13,268 nucleotides of DNA, taken from assembly GCA_016844545.1 (NCBI GenBank), contig JAENJC010000048.1, positions 1 to 13,268 of the forward strand, given 5' to 3'. The position numbers and the translations under genes were made by a program. Shown piece by piece: positions 1 through 5,689 of the stretch (position 1 is the stretch's first letter; every line of letters starts with the position of its first letter). The stretch is from Deltaproteobacteria bacterium. GTDB taxonomy: Bacteria; Desulfobacterota; JAENJC01. The notes below the pieces were generated by a model. It saw only the letters and a program-made list of their open reading frames with translations, was not told where the DNA came from and did no database searches.

Positions 1-858
1 GGTGGAGCCATAGGGTTCTGTCTGGCTAACAACGAAGCCCCTCCACTTACTATCAGGGTAAACTCCACAGCTATTTCAAGGGAAGAACTGCTCCTAAGGC
101 TTTCTGCGGCTGGTTATGATGCAACCGTTGCCACTTTTTCCCCTTCAGCTCTGAACTTAAGGGCTAAAGGAAATGTGACGACTATCCCTGGTTTCATGGA
201 GGGGCTCTTTACAATCCAGGATGAGACGTCACAGCTCATATCATTTATCCTCGACCCGCAGCCAGGCGAAAAGATACTTGATGCCTGCTCCGCTCCAGGC
301 GGCAAGGCCGGGCACATTGCAGAGCTTATGGCCGACACCGGAGAGGTTGTTGCCCTGGATATAAAGCCTAAGGGAGTTAACAAGATTGAGGAAAATATCA
401 AGAGGCTCGGCCTTAAATCTATAAAAACTAAGGTATTGGATGCGGCAAAACCTCTGGCCTTTAAAGAAGGGGAATTTGACAGGATTCTCCTTGATGCGCC
501 GTGTTCGGGGACAGGTGTCTTGAGGAGGCACCCGGAGGGGAAGTGGCAAAAGAGAGAGAAGGGCATCTTCGAACTGACATGGAGACAGAGGGCGCTGATA
601 GAAAATCTCTCAAGGTATCTGAAGCCTGGAGGGGTCATGGTTTACAGTGTCTGCTCAGTGCTAAGGGAGGAATGGGAGGGAGTTATTGACGCCTTTCTGG
701 CGTCACACAAAGATTTTATCCTGGAGCCCGCTTTCCCCAAGACCGAAGATGCGGGAGAGAGGTTTGTTTGCAACAGGGGGCTCTTTAAGGTATACTCTCA
801 TACCTATGGGATGGACGGTTTCTTTGCGGCAAAACTGAGAAAGATAGGCAATAGGTGA
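1..858 (+). CDS. rsmB: 16S rRNA (cytosine-C5)-methyltransferase RsmB, 5' end outside window
   Basis: The frame is open from base 1, so only the C-terminal 285 residues are present; the N-terminal NusB-like RNA-binding domain would lie upstream. RsmB methylates C967 of 16S rRNA using S-adenosylmethionine, in the cytoplasm. The fragment shows the family order: an APPLTIRVN segment, the PGFxEGxFxxQDExSQL stretch (near residues 63-80), SAM-binding motif I DACSAPGGKAGHIAEL (near 94-109), motif IV DAPCSGTG with its cysteine at fragment residue 168, and motif VI YSVCS with the nucleophilic cysteine at fragment residue 218. Motif VI usually reads TCS; here it is VCS. The C-terminal DGFFAAKL ending is typical of the family. 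A GTG at 175 is internal to the conserved domain and is not the start. The next gene begins 7 bases after the stop, with its Shine-Dalgarno (AGGTGA) over this stop codon, so the two are probably co-transcribed. Confidence 0.93.
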   Translation, partial: GGAIGFCLANNEAPPLTIRVNSTAISREELLLRLSAAGYDATVATFSPSALNLRAKGNVTTIPGFMEGLFTIQDETSQLISFILDPQPGEKILDACSAPGGKAGHIAELMADTGEVVALDIKPKGVNKIEENIKRLGLKSIKTKVLDAAKPLAFKEGEFDRILLDAPCSGTGVLRRHPEGKWQKREKGIFELTWRQRALIENLSRYLKPGGVMVYSVCSVLREEWEGVIDAFLASHKDFILEPAFPKTEDAGERFVCNRGLFKVYSHTYGMDGFFAAKLRKIGNR

Positions 859-865
859 AAGAGAT

Positions 866-1672
866 ATGTTTAAAATCATAGAAAAGACTGAGCTTGCTCC
901 AAAGATAGTAAAACTGGTTATTGAGGCCCCACAGGTTGCGAAGAAGGCCCTACCAGGGCAGTTTGTGATGGTCATGGCGCAGGAAGAGGGTGAGAGGATC
1001 CCTCTTACCATAGCAGGATGTGATGCAGTTAAGGGAACCATAGATATAGTTTTTATGGAGATAGGTAAGACAACGGTCCTTCTCGGGAAGATGAGGGAAG
1101 GCGATTTTGTCCCAACCCTTCTTCTGGGGACCCCAAGCCGGATAGAGAAGTTTGGGACAGTGGTGTGTATAGGCGGCGGGGTCGGTGTCACAGCAGTATA
1201 TCCCGTAGCCATGGGATTGAAAAAGGCTGGAAATCTGGTAATAGGGATTGTGGGGGCGAGGAAGAAGGAGCTGGTGATTTTTGAAAAGGAGATGAAATCG
1301 GCTACTATCGCACTAAAGATAGGTACGGATGATGGTAGCTACGGTATAAAGGGTTTTGTGACGGATATCCTAAAGGAGATGCTTGAGGTAGGGACACATA
1401 TCGATCTGGTTTATGCCGTAGGCCCTCTGCCCATGATGCGTGCAGTTTCAAATCTGACAAAGCCTTACGGGATAAAGACTCTGGTCAGCCTGAACCCCAT
1501 AATGGTGGATGCAACTGGGATGTGTGGCGCCTGCCGTGTTACAGTTGGCGGGGTAACAAGGCTTTGCTGTGTGGAAGGCCCTGATTTCGACGGTCACCTT
1601 GTTGATTTTGATGAGCTCGCGAAGAGACAGAAGAGCTATCTGAAGGAAGAAAAAGAGATAATGAACATGTAG
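866..1672 (+). CDS. NfnA/SudB-like FAD- and NAD(P)-binding electron transfer subunit
   Basis: The 268-residue protein belongs to the ferredoxin-NADP reductase-like group containing PyrK, SudB and NfnA. It has an FAD-binding barrel with RIPLTIA (residues 44-50) in place of the RxYS motif, a nucleotide-binding GGGVGV (103-108), a TDDGSYG segment (154-160), and a C-terminal [2Fe-2S] site. In that site Asp215, Cys220, Cys223 and Cys235 fit the one-Asp/three-Cys ligation known for NfnA; PyrK has Cys at the first position. The closing GPDFDGH also matches NfnA/SudB. In known complexes this subunit pairs with a glutamate-synthase-like NfnB/SudA and takes part in ferredoxin/NAD(P)H electron bifurcation or sulfide/polysulfide redox. 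No partner gene follows; the next gene is convergent. The GPLG motif usual near residue 87 is shortened to LLLG, and VDATG replaces VDGTG. The ATG has AGGTGA six bases upstream. The family is secure; the electron partner and substrate are not. Confidence 0.85.
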   Translation: MFKIIEKTELAPKIVKLVIEAPQVAKKALPGQFVMVMAQEEGERIPLTIAGCDAVKGTIDIVFMEIGKTTVLLGKMREGDFVPTLLLGTPSRIEKFGTVVCIGGGVGVTAVYPVAMGLKKAGNLVIGIVGARKKELVIFEKEMKSATIALKIGTDDGSYGIKGFVTDILKEMLEVGTHIDLVYAVGPLPMMRAVSNLTKPYGIKTLVSLNPIMVDATGMCGACRVTVGGVTRLCCVEGPDFDGHLVDFDELAKRQKSYLKEEKEIMNM

Positions 1673-1726
1673 GGGCGAATCTTGTATTCGCCCGTCAGAT
1701 TGGGCGATCACCAGGATCGCCCCTAC
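1669..1726. repeat. 58-bp double-hairpin intergenic repeat
   Basis: The element is bounded by perfect 10-bp inverted ends, GTAGGGGCGA (1669-1678) and TCGCCCCTAC (1717-1726). It contains two hairpins, each with an 8-bp perfect stem and 5-nt loop: GGGCGAAT/ATTCGCCC (1673-1680 with 1686-1693) and GGGCGATC/GATCGCCC (1702-1709 with 1715-1722). It lies between two convergent genes and its first bases provide the TAG stop of the upstream gene. Related single hairpins occur at 6941-6966 and 9178-9207. A role as a bidirectional terminator or RNA-stabilising structure is possible, but no T-run follows either hairpin. Confidence 0.85.
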
Positions 1727-1733
1727 GAAATGT

Positions 1734-2126
1734 TTATTTACACGGCCCCACAACGGCACCACCTGACGACACCCAGCTTCCTATCCCGCCCTTCAGGTTC
1801 TTTACCTTCTTGAATCCAGCGCCGTCCAGTATTTTGGATGCCCTTGCAGACCTCACTCCAGCTGCGCAATAAACAATTATCTCCTTTTGAGGGTCAAGCT
1901 CCTTAAACCTTGTATTGACCTGGGCCAGAGGGATATGGATGCTCTCAGGTATCTTGCAGTTGGCGACCTCATCGTCCTCCCTGACATCAAGGAGGACGAC
2001 ACCACCCTTTGCCATCTTTTCCTTAAGCTCCTTCTCTGTTATTTCATCGTAGGCAAAGACAAGCCCTCTGCTCAGGAGTACGACTGCAACAACAATAATG
2101 ATGCCGATTATCCCAACTATTTTCAT
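1734..2126 (-). CDS. exported or membrane-anchored single-domain rhodanese
   Basis: A 130-residue protein with an N-terminal hydrophobic stretch (residues 3-18) and a possible cleavage site after VFA (residues 23-25), followed by one rhodanese domain. It is therefore likely to act outside the cytoplasmic membrane, either as a soluble periplasmic protein or anchored. Domain landmarks are LLDVRE (45-50), the HIPL segment (64-67), the active-site loop with Cys87 in CAAGVRS (87-93), and GGIGSW (113-118). Rhodanese domains carry sulfur as a Cys persulfide; the physiological donor and acceptor cannot be read from sequence. The start is well supported by AAGGAGG seven bases before the ATG on the minus strand and a strong promoter further upstream. 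It is transcribed alone and converges on the NfnA/SudB-like gene. A sulfur-metabolism link to that gene is conceivable but unproven. Confidence 0.88.
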   Translation of the reverse strand: MKIVGIIGIIIVVAVVLLSRGLVFAYDEITEKELKEKMAKGGVVLLDVREDDEVANCKIPESIHIPLAQVNTRFKELDPQKEIIVYCAAGVRSARASKILDGAGFKKVKNLKGGIGSWVSSGGAVVGPCK

Positions 2127-2158
2127 GATAATGCCTCCTTCTGAAATTTATGGTTTGA

Positions 2159-2187
2159 ACTATAACAAACAGGAGAGAACTTGACAA
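2159..2187 (-). promoter_or_regulatory. sigma70-type promoter for the rhodanese gene
   Basis: Read on the minus strand, TTGTCA (2182-2187) is followed by exactly 17 bases and then TATAGT (2159-2164). The predicted start of transcription near 2152 gives a leader of about 25 nt that contains the AAGGAGG ribosome-binding site. Spacing and both hexamers are near consensus; this is a pattern match without transcript data. Confidence 0.6.
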
Positions 2188-2194
2188 GGTCTTT

Positions 2195-2220
2195 GGCCGA
2201 GAGTGTCTTCGGCCGAGAGT
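2195..2220. repeat. short direct repeat GGCCGAGAGT in divergent intergenic region
   Basis: GGCCGAGAGT occurs at 2195-2204 and again at 2211-2220, a 16-bp period. The interval also contains the inverted pair GGCCGA/TCGGCC (2195-2200 and 2209-2214). It sits immediately upstream of the rhodanese -35 element and upstream of the glycosyltransferase, so it could be a protein-binding site or a remnant of a duplication. The function is unknown. Apart from this, the 244-base divergent gap (2127-2370) holds only the rhodanese promoter and a weak possible plus-strand promoter (TTGATT 2236-2241, N17, TACCAT 2259-2264). Confidence 0.4.
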
Positions 2221-2370
2221 TCCATCCTTTCGAGCTTGATTGGCATTAAGGTTTGCTGTACCATCTCTTTAATCCCTTTTTAGTTTTCGGGTTTCACTGA
2301 ACTGGTGATGAGTATACATGAGCGAAACCATTTATTCAAGAAGGGGTTTTGCTTATAGCAAAGGGGAACT

Positions 2371-3045
2371 ATGGATATATCTGTCGTCATTCCGGTCTTG
2401 AACGAAGAAAAGGTAATTGAAAGAAATCTGAGAGACCTAAACAAAAATCTAATAACCGAAACTATCGTCTCCGATGGTGGAAGCAATGACGATACAGTTG
2501 TAATAGCAAGCAGGTTTGCAAAAGTTGTGCACTCGAACCCCGGCAGGGGAGCTCAGATGAACTTTGGTGCGAAGGCAGCTACGTGTGATATCCTTCTTTT
2601 TCTGCACGCTGACACAATCCTTCCAGATCAGTGGAGAGATAGGATACTCTCTTCAATGGCTGATGAGGGCGTTGTTGGCGGAGCTTTCAGCCTTTCGATA
2701 GATTCAGATCGCTTGTCTCACCGTATTATAGCAGCCACTGCAAATCTCAGGTCAAGGCTTACAAAGCTCCCTTATGGCGATCAGGGGATATTTGTGAAAA
2801 GATCTGTATTTGAAAAGATAGGCGGTTTCAAAGATATACCGATAATGGAGGATGTTGACCTTATGCGGAGATTAAAAAAGAGCGGAAAGGTTATTATCCT
2901 TGACGATAAGGTTAAGACATTAGCCAGAAGATGGGAGAAGGAGGGGGTTGTTTATTCAACCCTCAGAAACTGGCTGTTGCTAACTCTCTTTTATATGGGA
3001 GTGACGCCTGAGAGGCTCTATAAGCTCTACAGGGCAGTGCGGTAG
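2371..3045 (+). CDS. family 2 glycosyltransferase, TIGR04283 type
   Basis: A 224-residue GT-A fold glycosyltransferase. The start is fixed by the canonical ISVVIPVLNEE opening at residues 3-13 and by AAGGGG just upstream. Landmarks are the nucleotide-sugar-binding DGGSND (35-40), GRGAQMNFGA (58-67), the metal-binding HADT (79-82), PYGDQGIF (134-141), MED (159-161) and ARRWEKEG (185-192). A hydrophobic, tyrosine-rich C-terminus (about 200-219) may contact the membrane. This set of motifs matches TIGR04283, a family annotated as an arsenosugar-biosynthesis or rSAM/selenodomain-associated transferase and often found with a radical SAM protein and a second transferase. Neither partner is in this window, so the acceptor and sugar are not known. 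ARRWE is preceded by TL where many members have TS. It is probably transcribed separately from pyk, which has its own promoter. Confidence 0.85.
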   Translation: MDISVVIPVLNEEKVIERNLRDLNKNLITETIVSDGGSNDDTVVIASRFAKVVHSNPGRGAQMNFGAKAATCDILLFLHADTILPDQWRDRILSSMADEGVVGGAFSLSIDSDRLSHRIIAATANLRSRLTKLPYGDQGIFVKRSVFEKIGGFKDIPIMEDVDLMRRLKKSGKVIILDDKVKTLARRWEKEGVVYSTLRNWLLLTLFYMGVTPERLYKLYRAVR

Positions 3046-3070
3046 CTGTATTATATTGATATTGAATTCC

Positions 3071-3099
3071 TTGACCAAATCTGATTAGTCCGGTATATT
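3071..3099 (+). promoter_or_regulatory. sigma70-type promoter of pyk, predicted leaderless transcript
   Basis: TTGACC (3071-3076) is followed by exactly 17 bases and TATATT (3094-3099), each five of six to consensus. Only seven bases (TCACTCT) separate the -10 hexamer from the pyk ATG, so the expected transcription start falls on or next to the A of the start codon. No Shine-Dalgarno sequence is present. Confidence 0.65.
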
Positions 3100-3106
3100 T
3101 CACTCT

Positions 3107-4558
3107 ATGAGAAGAACAAAGATCGTTGCAACTATCGGCCCAGCATCCAGTTCCCCGAAGATAATAGATGAGCTCCTTTTGGCTGGAGCAAATGTATTCC
3201 GGCTAAACTTTTCCCATGGCACACAGGAAGAACACAGGGCCGTCATCTCTGATATCAGGGGCGCTGCCTTGAGGCTTGACCTGCCTGTGGCCATACTCCT
3301 TGACCTCCGTGGCCCAAAGATAAGGACAGGCCTTCTGGAAAAAGGAAGCATAGAGTTAAAGCCGGGCCAGATGATTACCATAACAACCGAAGAAATAAAG
3401 GGGAATGAAAGGGTTATATCCACCACATACAAAGAGTTGCCAAAGGACGTTAAACCCGGAGACAGGATACTTATTGACGACGGTCTTATGGAAGTCAAGG
3501 TTAAAGCTGTTTCTGAAAACAATGTTGACTGTGAAGTTGTTTATGGAGGGATACTGAAGGAGAGCAAGGGGATGAACCTGCCTGGCGTTCATGTAAGCGC
3601 TCCTTCTCTGTCAAAGAAGGATATGGATGACCTTGATTTTGGTATATCTCAGGGCGTGGATTATATAGCCCTTTCCTTTGTCAGGAAGTCGGCCGACGTG
3701 GTTGAGCTGAAGGATTATCTAAAGAAGAATGGAGCGGACATCCCTGTAATAGCCAAGATAGAAAAGCCGGAGGCATTAAAAAACCTGGAGGCAATTCTTG
3801 AGGAGTCAGACGGTATAATGGTTGCTCGCGGTGATTTGGGTGTGGAGCTTTCTCCCGAAGAGGTCCCAATGGCCCAGAAAAAGATGATTGCCATGGCCAA
3901 TGCGGCCGGTAAATCGGTGATTACCGCAACACAGATGCTTGAATCTATGATAACCAATCCGAGACCTACCAGGGCTGAGGCATCAGATGTGGCAAATGCT
4001 GTATTTGATGGTACAGATGCCCTTATGTTGTCTGGGGAGACGGCGGTTGGTAAATACCCCGTAAAGGCAGTAGAGATGATGGCCAAGATTGCAGTTGAGG
4101 CGGAGGGTCCAGCATTAAAGCAGCAACTCGTAAAGAGAAAGAAAGAGGTCCCCAGCTCTTTTTCTCAGGCAGTGGCCTTTGCATCATTTGCTGCAGCTGG
4201 GGAACTTCATGCCAAGGCGGTTGTGGTCTTTTCTCAGACCGGTTCTACCGCCAAGCTGGTGTCAAAGCTCAGGCCTTCAACACCTATTGTGGCATTCACC
4301 CCACTGGAAGAGACTAAGAGAAGGCTCTCCCTTGTATGGGGGGTGCAGCCGTTCTGCATAGAATTTGGCGGGCATACAGACGAGATGATATGCAGGGGAG
4401 AGGCCGCCATGCTGAATAACGGTCTTGCTGAACTGGGAGATACGATTGTGGTGGTATCCGGTACAAAGGTCGGAATGAGGGGCGCCACAAACATGATGAA
4501 GATAGACAAGATAGGGAGCGAGGAGTGCAAGCTGTATATAAAGGGCAGTGATGAATGA
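3107..4558 (+). CDS. pyk: pyruvate kinase
   Basis: Pyruvate kinase makes pyruvate and ATP from phosphoenolpyruvate and ADP, the last step of glycolysis, in the cytoplasm. At 483 residues it is full length. The RRTKIVATIGPAS opening fixes the start. The barrel carries FRLNFSHG (31-38), DLRGPKIRTG (66-75), the B domain between about 76 and 165, AKIEK (216-220) with catalytic Lys217 and metal ligand Glu219, ARGDLG (240-245) with metal ligand Asp243, and the TATQMLESM signature (273-281). The C-terminal domain (about 350-470) contains the FSQTGSTA effector-site loop (375-382). Lys71, not Glu, occupies the position that separates K+-independent from K+-dependent enzymes, with Leu67 at the linked position. 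No allosteric PEP-utiliser extension is present. It appears monocistronic and is read from its own adjacent promoter. Confidence 0.97.
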   Translation: MRRTKIVATIGPASSSPKIIDELLLAGANVFRLNFSHGTQEEHRAVISDIRGAALRLDLPVAILLDLRGPKIRTGLLEKGSIELKPGQMITITTEEIKGNERVISTTYKELPKDVKPGDRILIDDGLMEVKVKAVSENNVDCEVVYGGILKESKGMNLPGVHVSAPSLSKKDMDDLDFGISQGVDYIALSFVRKSADVVELKDYLKKNGADIPVIAKIEKPEALKNLEAILEESDGIMVARGDLGVELSPEEVPMAQKKMIAMANAAGKSVITATQMLESMITNPRPTRAEASDVANAVFDGTDALMLSGETAVGKYPVKAVEMMAKIAVEAEGPALKQQLVKRKKEVPSSFSQAVAFASFAAAGELHAKAVVVFSQTGSTAKLVSKLRPSTPIVAFTPLEETKRRLSLVWGVQPFCIEFGGHTDEMICRGEAAMLNNGLAELGDTIVVVSGTKVGMRGATNMMKIDKIGSEECKLYIKGSDE

Positions 4559-4586
4559 CGACTTTGCAAAAAGTCCGAAACCTCCC

Positions 4587-4660
4587 TTCGACAAGCTCAG
4601 GGCGAACGGTGGTCTGGTTGGAATCATTGACTTTATTCCGTTCGTGGTGAGCCTGTCGAA
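4587..4660. repeat. REP-like imperfect palindrome
   Basis: Arms 4587-4609 (starting TTCGACAAGCTCAGGGCGAA) and 4638-4660 (ending GAGCCTGTCGAA) pair over 19 of 23 positions around a 28-base centre. Shorter flanking complementarity (AAAAAGT near 4568-4574 and ACTTTTT near 4671-4677) suggests a longer structure, and a small hairpin GACTTT/AAAGTC (4560-4575) begins directly at the pyk end. Palindromes containing TTCGACAAGCTCA-like arms recur between genes in many unrelated bacterial genomes. It is probably a dispersed non-coding element; a transcription-end function for pyk is possible. Confidence 0.7.
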
Positions 4661-4903
4661 CCAAATAAAAAACTTTTTCGAGGCCATCATGAATAATGGG
4701 GCGATAAAAAAACCTTTTCAAAGGTAGAAATTTGTGATAATCTGTCCTACCATTGAATAAATCATGAATCAAAATTTACCGCAGAGAAGCAAAGATTTAA
4801 AATCTCAATAACCAATGGTCAATGTCAGTGGCCATTTGCCTCTCAATGATCTGTCTGTCATTTGCCACTCTGCAATAAATCAAAAGATTCCTCAAAGAGG
4901 TTT
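4661..4903. other. non-coding gap before parA
   Basis: I see no gene here. Contents are a small palindrome ACCTTT-TC-AAAGGT (4712-4725), an AT-rich stretch, and a degenerate repeat-like section with ATGGTCA/TGGCCAT arms and two near-copies of CATTTGCCnCTC around 4832-4872. No clear promoter for parA could be defined, although one is expected because pyk is separated by the repeat. No parS-like palindrome was seen. Confidence 0.4.
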
Positions 4904-5680
4904 ATGGGTAGGATTATAGCTGTAGCCAACCAGAAAGGCGGCGTGGGTAAGACCACAACTGCGATAAACCTTGCAGCTTCACTGGCCGTAGCAGAAAGAA
5001 AAACTCTCCTTATAGATATAGACCCGCAGGCCAATGCCGGTAGCGGTCTTGGCTGCAAGAAAAGCGAGGCAAGGGAAAGCGTTTACCATGCCCTGATAGG
5101 GGAAAAGGATATTAAGGATGTTATAAGGAGAACGGAATTAAAATACCTTGACCTGGTACCTTCAAATATAGATCTTATTGGAGCGGAGATAGAGCTTGTC
5201 AGCGCTATCTCACGGGAGACAAGACTTAGAGAAGCCGTTTCATCCATTTCTGATGACTATGATTATATCATTATTGACTGTCCTCCATCTCTGGGCCTTC
5301 TGACGGTAAATTCACTTACTTCTGCAAACTCTGTAATAGTCCCTATGCAGTGTGAGTATTTCGCAATGGAGGGTCTAAGCCACCTTTTGAATACAGTAAA
5401 CCTAATAAAAAAGGCGCTGAATCCATCCATAAGGATAGAGGGTATTCTCCTTACAATGTTTGACCAGAGGAACAGGCTTTCTCATCAGGTAGCCGAGGAT
5501 ATAAGGGCCCATTTTAAGGAACAGGTGTTTGAATCGGTTATACCGAGGAATGTGAAACAGAGGCGCTGTAGGCTATCTGGATTTGGCCCAGGAGTTGATG
5601 GCAAGACATTGAACCGCAGTGATCAGTTGTCAGCGGCCAGGGGTCAGTTAATTCTTACTATCCCGACCACCGACCACTAA
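4904..5680 (+). CDS. parA: ParA/Soj chromosome partition ATPase with C-terminal deletion and frameshift
   Basis: ParA-type ATPases bind DNA non-specifically as ATP dimers and are driven by ParB to segregate origins. The ATG at 4904 gives MGRIIAVANQKGGVGKTT, the standard Soj start, with AGAGG just upstream; a TTG at 4862 in the same frame is upstream of conserved sequence. Residues 1-217 are typical: deviant Walker A KGGVGKTT (11-18), DIDPQANA (38-45), and DCPPSLGLLT (125-134) with the Walker B Asp125. After VIPRNV (codon ending at 5554) the expected RLSEAPS...YD segment is missing. The usual C-terminus (RGAVGYLDLAQELMARH) is encoded in another frame at 5559-5609 with TGA at 5610-5612. The stated frame instead reads about 40 unrelated residues, through the parA-parB spacer, to TAA at 5680. 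The product is probably impaired, unless this is a sequencing or assembly error. It lies directly upstream of parB. Confidence 0.85.
   Translation: MGRIIAVANQKGGVGKTTTAINLAASLAVAERKTLLIDIDPQANAGSGLGCKKSEARESVYHALIGEKDIKDVIRRTELKYLDLVPSNIDLIGAEIELVSAISRETRLREAVSSISDDYDYIIIDCPPSLGLLTVNSLTSANSVIVPMQCEYFAMEGLSHLLNTVNLIKKALNPSIRIEGILLTMFDQRNRLSHQVAEDIRAHFKEQVFESVIPRNVKQRRCRLSGFGPGVDGKTLNRSDQLSAARGQLILTIPTTDH
5618..5678. repeat. imperfect inverted repeat in parA-parB spacer
   Basis: AGTGATCAGTTGTCAG (5618-5633) pairs with CCGACCACCGACCACT (5663-5678) at 12 of 16 positions. It lies beyond the remnant of the original parA stop (5610-5612) and before parB, so it was non-coding spacer before the frameshift and is now read as the tail of the extended parA frame. 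GGTCAGTGGTCA-like spacers of this kind look like degraded dispersed repeats. Confidence 0.5.
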
Positions 5681-5689
5681 GAGGTATGC

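Noticed and set aside
2290..2302. GTTTCACTGAAC as a parS site
   Set aside because: It resembles half of the parS consensus (TGTTTCACGTGAAACA) but lacks the central CG and the second arm diverges; it is also over 2.5 kb from parB.
2308..2358. Sixteen-codon open frame upstream of the glycosyltransferase as a leader peptide
   Set aside because: No strong ribosome-binding site, no attenuator-like hairpin with T-run and no regulatory codon run.
4862..4903. TTG start adding 14 residues to ParA
   Set aside because: The added residues (PLCNKSKDSS...) are unlike ParA and come from repeat-like spacer; the ATG at 4904 gives the canonical MGRIIAVANQKGG start with an upstream AGAGG.
5550..5612. Programmed ribosomal frameshift in parA
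   Set aside because: No slippery heptamer or stimulatory structure is evident, and shifting frame would restore the C-terminal helix but not the missing conserved segment; a deletion explains it better.
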